The notes below the pieces were generated by a model that saw nothing but the letters and a program-made list of their open reading frames with translations, was not told the origin of the DNA and searched no databases. The translations under genes were made by a program, and so were the position numbers. A stretch of DNA of 64,000 nucleotides from Smallanthus sonchifolius (Eukaryota; Streptophyta; Magnoliopsida; Asterales; Asteraceae). Location: the NCBI GenBank assembly GCA_023525975.1, contig CM042018.1:103780001-103844000 (forward strand), in the 5' to 3' direction. Below are positions 13,590 to 25,974 of the stretch, piece after piece (the first letter of the stretch is position 1; each line of letters begins with the position of its first letter).

Positions 13590-14668
13590 CTGAGAGGAAA
13601 ACTTTTGGAATAGTTAGTTAAGAGAAAGATACATAGCAAAAAGGCCCAACATTAATCAGTCATCAAAATAGGAAAATGGACCCACGTATGAATATGTTAG
13701 TGGTATGTTACAGTCAATGCAAGTCAAAGGGGAGCTTAAGTTGGTTCTGTCAACTATCAATAGTTGGAGGGCTGATTCTGACAAGGTTGAAGTTTAGTTA
13801 GTTGATTGATGAGTGTGTAACTGTATGAGAGTTATTGTGCTTAATTTTACATTTTTAGTTGAATTATTGCTTGGGACATGATGACTTTGTGTGTGTTTAT
13901 GATTGCGGGTAATTGAAGCAAAACATGCATAATGGAGGCCAGTTGAAGTGGTATGAAGGTTAAATGGGAGTACAAGGAGTGTTGAGATCCGTAGGAGGAA
14001 GATGGAACATTGAAAAGGAAGAAATCAACAAAAAAATGGTATTTCAGCGTAGCCTACACCAGATTTGGCGTAGCTTACGCCGGGCCTTAGCGTAGGGTCA
14101 GCGTTTCACAGAGAGGAGAGAGAGTAGGGAAAATGGTAAGGGCGTAGTTTACGCCCGAAGTGAGTTTTTTGCGGATTTTTGAGATTTTGCCCTATAAATA
14201 CAATTTTTTTAGTGTAGTAGTCCAACCGGCTGAACAAAGGTTGGTAGGAAATTTAGGAACAAATAGGACATAATACAAGATCATTATGTATTCTTCAGAC
14301 ATCATCAAGTTTGTAGTGCTTTAATACCATGTAAACTCGTATTGTATTACCGAAAGTGTATCTTTACAAGTGAGGGGACTCCTCTATTTATAGAGGTGGA
14401 AACCCTAAAAGGAGGCCCATGAACCAAAACTGAATGGACTAATACAAATGGAGCCTAAACTAATATTTACAATTAACAGACACATCTAAGCACCCCCAAA
14501 TTGAAATATGGTACATTTAGTATAGAATAAATTTAAGAAGCATAGCTCAAATGTAGGTTTACTATGTAACCACGCAGATACATAATATTACAAGGATTAG
14601 AGGCATTAAATAGTTGTTAAGCAGTTAACCACATTTACACTTGCGACTTAATTTAAATAGTAACCTAC
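13590..14668. other. Intron 5 of the broken PES copy, with palindromes near a TATA-like site
   Basis: Two perfect palindromes, GGCGTAGCTTACGCC (14067-14081) and GGGCGTAGTTTACGCCC (14140-14156), lie just upstream of CCCTATAAATAC at about 14191. The layout looks like the U3 of an LTR, but I could not define the ends of an element. Confidence 0.5.
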
Positions 14669-15453
14669 CAACAAGGGGGCTCATGACATAAGGAAGCATC
14701 CCATAATGTTCCTCAGACAAATCCACCACAAGGGATGGTAAAAAGTACAATGGTGATCTCTCATAAGAAGTTGCTGAAATGGATACAATAGCAGTTACCA
14801 TCTGACATGCATAAAATAGTAATATACATGAAATTGAGATTACTCTAAAAATTAAGGAAACCAGAAAAAAGCATGTAAAGAGGCTCACATGGATTTGCTA
14901 GTATAAGTATTAAGTCAACTGTAGGATTGCAAGCAGCGACTGCAAGTGCTAAGGCTCCTCCAAAAGAATCTCCAAGCAAATAAATTGGTTTATTTGGGGA
15001 CAAAGTGTGCTCAATCATCACAGTTTCTTCCACAATTTGAATCAAACCTTCATGAAAACCAAGGTGTTTATGAGAATGCATAATGTCTCAACTTGCTAAA
15101 GAGATATTCACAAGATATAACTTGTAAGTTTCTCAACTTATACCAAATACAATGGTGTATGCATAAATATAGCCATATAGGTCTCATGCATATAATTCTC
15201 TAAGAAAATAAAATTATCCTAAAAAATTTCAGGTTGCAGAGAAGACTTAGGGTAAGTAGTTTTATAAAGCTAAGAGATCAGCTAGTTAGTATGGAAATTT
15301 TAAGCAATATTAGAAATAGTTCGCATATATGCAAGAGAAGATGATAACCTTCCAATGGTGTCCGATCCCGAACTGGAATATGCAAGCATTGAACATTAAA
15401 AATCCTGTCATTCAAGTTGAGAAAGATCTTTGTAAAATCAAAACATTTAAAGT

Positions 15454-16160
15454 CAGTGGCGGATCCAGGAATTTTTTCCAGGGGGTTCATTGTTTTTAGA
15501 TGCTTCAATTTCATAGGGCCGGACATAAAAATTTTCGGTTCGGTTCGATTGTTCGGGTCGGGTCGGGCAAGGGCGGCTCAACCATTTTGGAGGCCTAAAG
15601 CGAAGAAAAAATTTCAAACGTAAATTAAAACTTTCTACAACATTTCCTATAGGGCCCAATTACTTCAACATTTCCTATAGGGCGGTTGAGTAGTCGACGG
15701 CACTGGCAGCAGGGGGAAGGGACGCAGACGTAGACGCTGGTGCAGCAGGCGAAAGGGACGCAGATGCTGTGTGCGTGTGTGCGTAGGCTTCTGAATTGTT
15801 TTGTTTTGTTTCCCTAATTTGTATTGTTTGTAGCCCAATTAATTAAGCCCAACAAAAAAAATGAAAACAAATAACTCTATAATTTGTAGGCTGGTAGCCT
15901 AATTGTTTTTCCCTAATTTGTATTCCAGACCAGTTTAAAAAAAAAGTTCTAAAATATGTCGGTAAAGGGATTCGAACCCATAAACTCCATGTTATAATGC
16001 AAAGCCTAAACCACTACACCACTTGTTATACTTTGTAAGGGGCTTCACCCTACAATTTTTTAAGGGGTTCACCCCAGTTTTTTTACTTAGCGTTACACTA
16101 TAATTTCGAAACTCGGGGGGCTCCTGTGCACTCTCCCTCACACTAGTAAATCCGCCCCTG
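15454..16160. mobile_element. hAT-type MITE in intron 2 of the broken PES copy
   Basis: The ends are CAGTGGCGGATCC and, on the other strand, CAGGGGCGGATTT. A perfect 8-bp duplication TTTAAAGT flanks it at 15446-15453 and 16161-16168. The 707-bp interior has no transposase. On the minus strand it contains a tRNA-like stretch at about 15967-16027, with GTGGTGTAGTGG and GGGTTCGAATCCC at A-box and B-box spacing. Confidence 0.85.
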
Positions 16161-16953
16161 TTTAAAGTAATAGCAATGAAGTTTTCACACATCATAGCTT
16201 AGTTTTATAAAGTCTACTAAAACACAGTTTTCTTAGATTCTTCCTTAACAAAATGGATTTACATGTTTAAAAAGTTATATATTATAGTAACTTGTGTTTT
16301 ACTCATTAACATATAAAAATGATAAAATATTTTGTAGATCAAGCGCAACTCACTTTCCAAGAGCTTTCTCATGTACAACAAGGCCGACTCCTCCCATCTA
16401 TCCCTAAACAAAGTATCACATCCGATAAGAACATACCAAACGATATTTTAGGAGCGCTTATAAACTGATACGCCTCACACTATTATTAAGTGAGCAAAGA
16501 CAAAGATGCATACAAACTTCTAAATTTATGAAATTTCTGTAGCAACCAAACACGGAAACACTAATTACCAGGTAAATACAAGAGAACCGGAGAATCTTTT
16601 ATAGGTTTGCCACATGCTATGGGGCAGAACCACCTAGGAGGCCCTCCATCACTCTTGATCAAATCCATGGCTATCTCAATGCCATCATCAATGGTTCGAG
16701 TCCCAAAACCATCATCCCAAAATACTTTTAACTTTTCAGGAACATCTTGCCCACTCTTTTCTCCTCTAACATCATAAGCAGCTACATAGGCATCCTTCTT
16801 GTTAGCACAAGAAACACCACTGATCCCAATTGATTCCCATGATTCATCATCACCTACACGCCTAACTAGAACACGTGAACGCAGCCTATGGTTTTTATTT
16901 GGATTGAAAAGGGGTGATAATGGAACACTGGAATGCCTCAGATTTAAGGTCAT

Positions 16954-17570
16954 TATGATTGTAAGAATATTAAGGATAGCAATATGCAGTCATGCTAAAT
17001 GCAAAACTGCCTATAACAAACACACTAGCAAGAAACGCCAAAGAAAAGGTCCAAGTTGCGTATTCAACTCAGCTTTGGAGCAAAATGAAATGTAGGTGAT
17101 CATGCATCATTCCATATGAATGACATAGAGATACATCACATAGATAGGTGGGAAAACAATTACTCATAAGTATCCAAAACTGGAAATCTGCTCATAGACT
17201 CAAACCTCACGTAAGAAATTGCATATATATAAACAAGAAAAAGATAATTTACTTAGATGATCAAACTATGTCTCATTTACTTATTTAAATAAACCTTTTA
17301 ATTTTTCAAAAGTTCATAAGCTTAAATGATGGAATGTAAGTATATTTTTTTAAGAAGGGAAAATATAGAGTTCAACCAACTATTACAAAACTTTCATTAA
17401 GAACATCCAGCAAACTTTTACATTTCATATATACCAAATATGACCAGAAACATCATGAATGAATAAAAATTCTCTTCAATATATATTTGGCAGTTCAACA
17501 ATTTTTACTCTACAGATTTTTTAAAAAATTCTAAGGTTATATTTGTCATCCAACCTATTTTTATGAGATA
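16954..17570. other. Upstream flank of the broken PES copy
   Basis: AT-rich, with no gene. It must contain the former promoter, but I see no distinctive TATA element that I would defend. Confidence 0.4.
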
Positions 17571-19570
17571 TTGTAGGTTTATTGATTTCGTATGATCTTC
17601 TTAATAGCTTTCTGAATCCTGTGTGTATTCACTTTCATATTAAAGTATTCTTCGGTACACGAAATCTTCAATCGGATAAGACAGATTATGTTTCTCAAGA
17701 ATGAGGTGTGATTTTCTAAGAAAACGAAGTAGTAATTCGTTGTTGAAACACACTAATTGAATCCCTTTATATAGGGGATGAAGCATCACAACGATTGGAG
17801 TGAAACGTTACAACTTTTCACGAAAGTGTATAATAGTTAACTGTTATAACCGCCTTGCATCAGTAGGGACTAAGTCACTACCGACAATCAATAGTAACAG
17901 AGTTACTACCGACAACCGGTACTAACAATGTTACTACTGATAAGTTGCTACCGAATTGAATAGTTGCTACTGGTCTACATAGTTACTACTGAACTACATA
18001 GTTGCTACTGATTGGCCACTTGCTATCGACGATCAGTTACCACCGATCATCATTTTCTAAGCAATTTTCACCAATTAGACAATGTGAAGCAACTTATAAT
18101 ATATGACAAAACATGGAAAATAAAATTTTTCCGGACTCGCGCCTGGGGTTTGGACCCCATCAGGGGCTAGCGCCGTGATCGTGTGTCGAAAGCTAATAAA
18201 AAATAAAAGTAAAAACCACTTCTTAGCTACTTTAGACTGCAGTATAGGAAGTAGGGTTGTCGAATCCACAGGAGTTCATGGAAAACACTATTTGTATTTT
18301 ACGGTTTAGTTAAGCAGTTAAAAGTAAAAATTGGAACTTTTGATTTAAATGGTTGATAAAGTACTTGCAATAGCACACAAGAGTAAACGAGTTTTGAAAA
18401 CAATTAGAGAATGAGTGACCACTCCGGGTTTCTGATTCAGCAAAATAACTATTTAGTTCTAATTCAAACTAGATAGGAGATCACATAGACATAACATTGT
18501 TTAAATTGTTTGACCCAACTCAATATTATAAAACCCAAACACACAGCCAAATTATTCCCGATGCATGAAAACCAAGAAACGATGACACAAGTGCAAGAAT
18601 TAAATAACATTAACTTGTTCAAAAATCAAACAGACAATTGAATTCAAAGAACTTAAGAGGTTCACAAAATCCAATCCAACACTAGACAAGAAACTAAAAC
18701 CGATGATTACCTCCAAGAATCGTTCACCCTGAGGGATCACAAATGAGCTTAGCCGCTCATAGTCATCACACAAATGTTAAACATTAATCTAGAACTCAAA
18801 AACGTGAATCCCAAGTGAAAATCCTTTAAACGTTGCTCCAAAAACTCCCTATTTTCATCCAAAAACGGTTGGGAATGAATCATATCCCGTAACCCTAAAG
18901 GTATTCTTTAAATACAGCCAAAATCCCAAAAAATCCGCCATTGCACAACTCCGATCGTATGGTACGCTGGATCCATCGTATGGTACGGTCAAATTGCTTC
19001 CCATACGCTCACATTCCTGTAAATTTCTCTTCCATACGCTGACTGATACGGCCGACCGTATGGTACGGTCAAACCCACTTTTTCACATATGTCTTGCCGA
19101 GAAACTCAGGTTTCATATATTATGGCCCCCGTGATTCAATTTCTAGCCCAGGATATGCTCCTTCCAAGTTTTGGGCTTTGTAACTTCCTCCGTCTTTTGC
19201 ATAATTCTATATCCATCCTCCCAAATGCTTCCAAAACATGTACTTAGCATCTAATAGCCTGTATAATATAAAACACGCAAAGTAAACATGTTCCACACTA
19301 AATCACACATAAAAGCATACATTTAAACATCATAAACATCAAACAAACACCCACTGATCACGCCGACCCTGGGCAGTGCCCTCTTGGAACCCCATGGTTA
19401 CATAGTGGTTGATATTATAATAGTCTTGATTGAGCGTGTACTCCACACCTTCTAATTCAAGTCAATGTATATTCTAATATCTCAATTGACCTTAAATAAG
19501 TACATTTATACCAACTGACCTTAATGACACTAAAATCATCAACAGATATAGCATAAACAAAATAATATGC
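17570..19570 (+). repeat. Dispersed LTR-like repeat A, copy 3, split by an insertion
   Basis: The left part (about 17570-18175) carries TTCAATCGGATAAG and CTTTATATAGGGG. The right part (19361 to about 19570) carries GCAGTGCCCTCTTGGAACCCC, GTACTCCACACC and the AT-rich tail with AAAATCATCAAC. The order matches copy 2 at 6500-7130. The two halves are separated by the 1185-bp element at 18176-19360. Confidence 0.55.
18176..19360 (-). mobile_element. Solo LTR or short LTR-type element inserted in repeat A
   Basis: It begins TGATCGTGTG and ends CCACTGATCA, with a perfect 5-bp duplication CGCCG at 18171-18175 and 19361-19365. On the minus strand a TATTTAAAG box lies near 18910. Upstream of it, in that orientation, are repeated CGTATGGTACG motifs at about 18955-19066, including the perfect palindrome GACCGTATGGTACGGTC. 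No internal pol sequence and no paired LTRs are seen. Confidence 0.75.
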
Positions 19571-20165
19571 ATGATGAGTGACCTACAAAAAAAAGTTCTA
19601 ACAAGTAGGTGATATCATTAAAAAATGAATATAGTTGATCTTTATACATTTTCCATTTCATAAAAAATATGAGCTAATGTATTAGAACAAAATGTAACGT
19701 AATCCATCTCATGAAGTAACATTATTTCATTAGTTTAATTAATTATAAATCACATTTACAATAAATCGGAATATGCTCTAGTTCTCTAATCCTTGCAATT
19801 ACAACCCGGAATATATCGAGCTAATGTATACTAGTTGAATGAATACACGATCGATCAAACTAATATTCTACCTTGATTTCATTAAGTGTTTGAAAGAAAC
19901 AGTGTGTTCGTTCTGCATAGTCTGTAAGAATCATGGAAATATTCTTCTCAATTTCTTCTAGATTTCATGGTGGCGCTTTGTGTCTCTCATATATGCCAAC
20001 TCTCCTTCACTAAATCGGCAAATTATGTTGAGATTTTACCTATAACAAGTGTTAGCCGCATGTATGCTTGTTTTTTGTAGTTAGATCATATGTAGATTTT
20101 GTTTGCATTTAGTTAATCATATGATGGAAACTCTTTGATGCCCTTGGATTATGTTCAAAGAAAAT
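19571..20165. other. AT-rich intergenic stretch
   Basis: No coding or repeat signature that I could support. Confidence 0.4.
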
Positions 20166-20170
20166 GAAAA

Positions 20171-21419
20171 TGTTGGTCTTCATCCAAGTCCGGCGAAGAT
20201 GCTCGCTTAGATCAAGTATGTTTACTAGTTAACAAGTTCGCTTAGCTAGAGTAGTCATCGAACTTGATTAGTTCGCTTAGGTTGTAGCTTAGTTTGCTAG
20301 ATCAGGTTGTTTGTTAGCTTAGTTTGTTAGCTTGAACTTGTATTTATATCTTCACTTGTACTTCATTTACTCTTTGAATGAGAATCTTGTTTTCACAAAC
20401 TACATTGTATTAGAGCACAAAAGCTCTTCGATCATGCTTCCTCGTTCATCACTTCACATTCAACTTCACTGTTGCAGATTCTCATTCCATTTGATTTCAG
20501 ATTTCGATTCATCTGTGATCATCTTATCATCTTCTTCAATCAATTTGAATCAATTTCACTCATTTTCGTTTCATCAATTGCGTCTTTTGCAATTGATTTC
20601 TTTGTTTTATCCTTTGTTCTTCATGTTCGTGTTCATCGATCTCTACAATCAACTCTTAGGAACACTGATTCAGTCTGAGATGATAGTTTATGATTCGATT
20701 CGCTTGTGATTCATCCTCTGTTTTCAATTTCTTGATTCAATTGTTCATCATCGTCATCGTGAAAAAAAATCAAAATAAAAAATAGCTTTGTACTTCCTCT
20801 CTGTTCTTTGTTGATTCAATAGTGTTGATTGAATTCGTGTTTTCATCGATATTTTTTGTTGATTCTCTGTTCGGACCTCAATTTCTGGCGAGGTTCCGGC
20901 GAGATATCCGGTAGAGCTTCTTCGTGTTCTTCACCTTTGATTTGAACCTCTTGCAATAGCAGAGATTATTCAATCGAAGATCTGTGTTTTCTCATGTTCA
21001 CTGTTTCAAGCTCAAGTTCATTGTTTCAATGCTTCAATTTTGTTTGATTTCCAGCAATGGCACATCAAGATCAATTCCGGCGATGTTTCAAGTTATCCGT
21101 TATCACGCTCCTCTTCATCCAGCTCCGGCGAACGGTGATCAAGTTCTCGAGTCAGAGCTTCAACCGCCTCCAACTTGCGGGGGGTGTTGGTCTTCATCCA
21201 AGTCCGGCGAAGATGTTTGCTTAGATCAAGTTTGTTTACTAGTTAACAAGTTCGCTTAGCTAGAGTAGTCAGCGAACTTGATTAGTTCTCTTAGGTTGTT
21301 AGCTTAGTTTGCTAGATCAGGTTGTTTGTTAGCTTAGGTTGTTAGCTTGAACTTGTATTTATATCTTTCCTTATACTTCATTTACTCTTTGAATGAGAAT
21401 CTTGTTTTCACAAACTACA
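20171..21419 (+). mobile_element. TRIM-like LTR retrotransposon, complete
   Basis: Two direct repeats of 234 and 235 bp (20171-20404 and 21185-21419) start TGTTGGTCTTC and end CAAACTACA. A perfect GAAAA duplication lies at 20166-20170 and 21420-21424. Just after the left LTR, TTGTATTAGAGC (20405-20416) resembles the initiator-Met tRNA primer site TGGTATCAGAGC. Just before the right LTR, CTTGCGGGGGG is the polypurine tract. The 780-bp interior has no gag or pol, so it depends on enzymes from other elements. Confidence 0.9.
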
Positions 21420-21424
21420 GAAAA

Positions 21425-21850
21425 AAAAGATAGAAAGCTATGTTATGGTTGATAATTGTATGATGTGAAGTTTTAACATAAACAAAGTTATATTTTGCTT
21501 TTGTATTGAAGTGTGTGGCTTTACTTTACTTTTCTCTAAGGAATTCTTTACTTATATGGAAAGTAACTATTATGAGGAATCAAAATAAAAAAAACGATCC
21601 TAAAAATATAAATAAAGCAATCCCATAATTGATTTAAAGGATGTGTTGGTAAAAAAATAAGTCATTTTCATATTGTGAGAGATACTAATTATTAACAAGA
21701 GATGATGTGTTTTAATTTGAGGCTCATTGTAAAATCCATATTCAAACAACTATGTTGTATTTGTAAGTGATGATCACTAACAAGACTAGGGAGAATTTGT
21801 AAAGGATACTATGTTAGTTAGAGAGAAAAAAAGATTGAGTGGTGATCACT
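21425..21850. other. AT-rich stretch between the TRIM and the copia remnant
   Basis: No feature recognised. Confidence 0.4.
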
Positions 21851-21859
21851 ACCATTATT

Positions 21860-22480
21860 AGTGAAAGGATAAATTATTGATCACAACCAATATTAGAAAC
21901 GAATTAGAACTTTTGAAGATGAAAGACAACGAGACCATTGATGAATTCTCGAGTAAGTTAAGTAGGATAGTTTCCAAGTTCAAGAATCTTGGTTCAAATC
22001 TTGATGATAAGATCATTGTGAGGAAATTGCTTAATTCGATCCCTAAGAAATACCTACAAATTGTAGATGCTATCGAACAGTATATGATGATTGATTCTAT
22101 GCATTTGAGGAAGTTGTTGGGAGATTGAAATCCTATGAAGAATGAATCAGAAGTCAAGATGAGAAAGAAGAAATCAAGGTAAACTTTTGTTTGCTAGTTC
22201 GAATAATCAAATCAGAGGTAATAATGGGGATAAGCAACGAGGATCGAATCGTGGCTACATTAACCGAGAACGTGATAATAGATCTCATATGGATAATCAA
22301 TAAGATAATGGAGGTGATAATCAAGAAACTCCTAAGGTCGAGGGTCATGAATTTCGTAGTCGAGGAAGAGGAGTTGGACGTGGAAGAAGATATAGTTGAG
22401 GGAACTTCAAGCGAAACTTAATATGTTACAAATGTAGAAGAATCGAGCACTTTGCATATGAGTGTCCCAACTGAAATATA
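21860..22480 (+). pseudogene. Ty1-copia gag remnant
   Basis: A frame from about 21865 to 22128 reads as a UBN2-type copia gag (MKDNETIDEFSSKL, then LLNSIPKKY). After a shift, a CCHC zinc knuckle (C-YK-C-RRIE-H-FAYE-C) appears at about 22428-22470, followed by a stop. No protease or later domains follow. The Mutator-like element at 22784 probably landed in this retroelement debris. Confidence 0.75.
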
Positions 22481-22783
22481 AAAGAGGAGGAGACAAACTT
22501 GGCTCAAGTTCAAGAGGATGATGAACTGGCATTGTTGTGATGTGCAAGCTGGTCGATATTAATATTAAGAGGGAGATTGAAGGGTGTAAGCCTAATTCAC
22601 ATGTGAAAGGCTAGTTAGGTAAAGTTATGAAAGTTAAAGGGTTTAAATTTGAAGTTGGAAGAGGAAAATCAAGACAAGCCGGCTAGAAAGATTTGGAAGA
22701 TCTGGAAGGTTTAGTTTGATTGGGATTAGCATGCAATATTAGAGTTATTTGGAGTTTCGTTTTAAATAGATAGGAGTTATTTG

Positions 22784-24293
22784 AGTTTTTTTTTCTGAAA
22801 TGGTGTTATTTCACCATTTTCTTTCACAAATGGTGTCAAAATGAATGGAGTATCACAAATGGTGTTTCCCCACTTCAAAACCACGGTTTGGTGCGTTTCC
22901 CCACTTCACAACCACGGTTTGGTGTGTTTCCCCACTTCACAACCACGGTTTGGTAATTCTTTACTTCACAACCACGGTTTGGTGATTTCTTTAATGAAAC
23001 TGTTGTTACCAACCACGGTTTGACTCAATTCTAGCTTCCCAACCACGGTTTGTGTTCACAACCACGGTTTTGTGTTATTTCCCACGTTCACTGTAACATC
23101 CGTGACTTTTTCATGTAATATTTTATTTCATTTTGTACCTTAATAACATTTATGACCGCCATATTAGTTCAATCTCGTTATCTCGTATGTACGTTTTGTC
23201 GTACCAATTATTATTGCAAACGTGTAAACGATCCGTAGTTTCAAAATTTCATTTTTTATAAATATATATATATGTATATATGTGTTTTTATAAATAATAA
23301 ATTGATAAAAATGAGATTTTATATTAGTATTATTACTTTTATATATATATATAAAAGTTAATCATAAGAAAATAAATAATGATATATAAGTTTGATAAGT
23401 GTTATAAAATAAATTTTATAACTTAATGGAAATAGCCCTTAATTTTTGAACTCCCTTTATATTTTGAACCCTTAGCCTAACCAAGAACAAATTTGACTTC
23501 AAAAAGTCAACCGTGGCCAAATCAACCTCTAAATTTCTTCAATCCGTGTCCAAACCTTCCGTTTTTAAATCCTAAACATTCCTAATCGATTAATGACTCC
23601 ATATCACGCATCAATTTGGTGGATTTGAACCGAAATCGAAGGGTTTGAAAACCATTCAAGAGAATCACGTAAATGGGTATGAGATTTGCAAAATCACCTA
23701 AATCAAACCCCAATCTCGCGAATCTCGTTAGAAATACCAACTGATAACACGTTCAAATCGCCCTATAAATATCCCTACCATCGTACAAGTCGAAATCACC
23801 TCCTAAGCCGTCATATTCTTCCTCTCTTCTCACAATCGACGCAATGGAAGAGAGCTCTCAACCTGCAACGATTTGAGGCCGACTTCAGGTAACCATTACT
23901 CGTTAGTTTTCGCACCTCCGGCCTTGATTCTACTGTAATCGATCTGGTTTTGGGGATTAATGGGGGGCTGGATTGCGACCTGTGTTTGCAAGGAAGAAGG
24001 GAATCATGGTGTTTGGGTTATAAGTTTTGTTTTCTAGGTTATTTAATAACATAGAGGCTGGTCCAGTGGTTTAAACCCATGTTTCACACGTAAAGGTCGT
24101 GGGTTCTAACCAAGCAGCACCTTTGTTTCCTTTTCTTTTTCCGTTTTGAACTATTACATACATTTTCACATGGTATGATTATTTATGTTTTCTAAATAAA
24201 TAATTCTAATGAACCATGTTCTTTTCTAGAGTATCTATTTTCAAAACTTCGTGATATGATAATAAAATTGTCAAATTAACTTGATACATATAG

Positions 24294-24334
<41 letters not shown>

Positions 24335-25600
24335 TGTAGTCATTATTCATTTTAAAGCTATTATTTTTCTTTATCAAAAGAGTTATAAATATATTATTAA
24401 CCTAAACGTTTGAAACAACATGATCCTATTTTTTTGAGTCGGTTAGTCTTAATATCTAATCGTAATAAGTATTTTTATTAACTAATTTTAGACACTTTTG
24501 ACACTGTCTTAATAAAATAAATATTACATTAAGATATTTAATATATTAATATATTTACAAATATTGTTTATTATTGTCACTAAATTTTCTTTTATAAATA
24601 GAATTTTTAAAACGTCATTTACGTGTAATCCGATTTATAACTTATTTAGTAAAGTTCGTATCTTTCTCGTTTGTTCGTACCGAAATCCTATCTTCCCAAA
24701 TCGTTCCGTTCCGTCTTTATTTCTTTTAATCGTTCCTATATATTAAATAACATATCATATTTATTTAGGGCATCGTTAAACCGATTCACCCGTCCTCTCG
24801 ATCTAGTTAAGTTTGAGACTCCATATCAAGGTGAGATCATAGCCCCTTTTTCTTTTTAACTTTTGGGATGAAACATGTATATTTTTTTATGGCTTGATAA
24901 CTTAAACTTTATTTACCAAAACAAATTATCAAACAGGTAATTTCAATTATGTGCTTGATATTTGAACACTTATAACAAATTGCAATCATTAACTTGATCA
25001 TAAGCCTAAGGAAGTACTAGTATGGCCATATGGGGGAAACCGATATAACAACGGCACAATCTTAGGGATTGTGGATGCATATAACTTTTTACGGCACAAT
25101 CGTGGATTGTGGATGCTTATAACATATAACATTTAGGGTTGATTGCAAAAACGTTTGTGTTAATATGCTTGTACATTTGTTTGAACTTGGTTTGAATTTG
25201 TTTATATCTTTTATGACAATTTATCTTTATAACATTTAAAACCTATGTCTCTCACCAACTTTATATTGACCCATTTTCTTACATGTTTCAGGAAATAATA
25301 ACTAAGAGAGAGAGGATCATGTAGGATTGCTTATAGACCTAGTTAAAGAAATAATTACAATGTTTTGTTTGGGATTTTGTTTATTTATTTTAACATGTAT
25401 TGAACAATCAATTATGAAATTAATAAAATGTTGTGATGCCTTAGTATTTGTCTTTATACCTTGTGCTATGTACTATATGTGTGACACCTCGCGTATTCCG
25501 TCTTGGCGGGGTGTGACATTCACAACCACGGTTTGAATGAAACCGTGGTTACCACACAAAGTTTGGCTCAATTCTTGGTCCACAAGCACGGTTTAATGTT
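22784..25600 (+). repeat. Left terminal inverted repeat of the MULE, interrupted
   Basis: The repeat runs 22784-23091 and resumes at 25524-25600. Seven to eight copies of ACCACGGTTTG at about 30-bp spacing form its subterminal part. The interruption is the solo LTR at 23092-25518 and its TTCAC duplication. Confidence 0.8.
23092..25518 (+). mobile_element. Solo LTR nested in the left MULE repeat
   Basis: It begins TGTAACATCC and ends GGGGTGTGACA, with a perfect TTCAC duplication at 23087-23091 and 25519-25523. A TATA box CCCTATAAATAT is at about 23761-23772. A splice-donor-like CAGGTAACC near 23886 mirrors the CAGGTAACG of the gypsy LTR at 44256. At 2427 bp, with no paired repeats or pol inside, it fits a gypsy solo LTR. 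A tRNA-like stretch at about 24056-24112 is part of it. Confidence 0.85.
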
Positions 25601-25974
25601 AACCCTAGATGTTTCAGTAAAACCAATATTACAATATAAATATAAATATATCATACACAAAAAACATTTTGCATGTAATACACAAGTTAACATTTTGCAT
25701 GTAATACACAAGTAAACAACAGTGTACATGATAACCTGAACTATAGTTTTCAAACAGTTTAGCTTTAACCATGTTAATGGTCCACATTATTGGTTCATAT
25801 ATCCATATATATGTGGGTGTGGGTGTGTGTTTGTAATTAGCAATGAAGTAATATTTATGCATATATATACATAACTACATCTATTAATTAAAATTCACAT
25901 AACTCTAATTTTATAAATAGAAATAAACAGTACACTAACATAAAACAACAATATTGAAATACAAAATACAAAGT

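Larger units (their letters stand above)
3658..16953 (-). pseudogene. Phytyl ester synthase / acyltransferase-like protein, chloroplastic (broken tandem copy)
   Basis: Thirteen exons can be traced on the minus strand: 16569-16953, 16354-16403, 15349-15404, 14889-15047, 14669-14773, 13486-13589, 11277-11398, 10997-11105, 7694-7824, 7250-7619, 6073-6186, 5875-5960, 3658-3958. They match the PES1/PES2 family: an alpha/beta-hydrolase half with the nucleophile motif GDSFGG in exon 4 and a late His in GHTILL of exon 8, then an acyltransferase half with VGNHMLLAFD and YPGG in exon 10. Family members esterify phytol and make triacylglycerol in chloroplasts. Compared with the paralogue at 30317-56357, exon 2 is 50 instead of 52 nt, a 2-bp loss between GATGGGA and GGAGTC that shifts the frame. 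Exon 13 also carries an in-frame TAG (plus-strand CTA at 3934-3936). Other exons keep length and phase. Introns contain several transposons. Without these lesions the product would be about 697 residues. Confidence 0.85.

Noticed and set aside
15960..16030. tRNA gene
   Set aside because: Box-like motifs only, no paired acceptor stem, and it lies inside a hAT MITE.
16799..17095. 98-codon plus-strand frame
   Set aside because: Overlaps exon 1 of the PES pseudogene on the other strand and has no recognised content.
20332..20709. 125-codon plus-strand frame
   Set aside because: It crosses the LTR boundary of the TRIM and has a low-complexity Phe/Leu/Ser composition.
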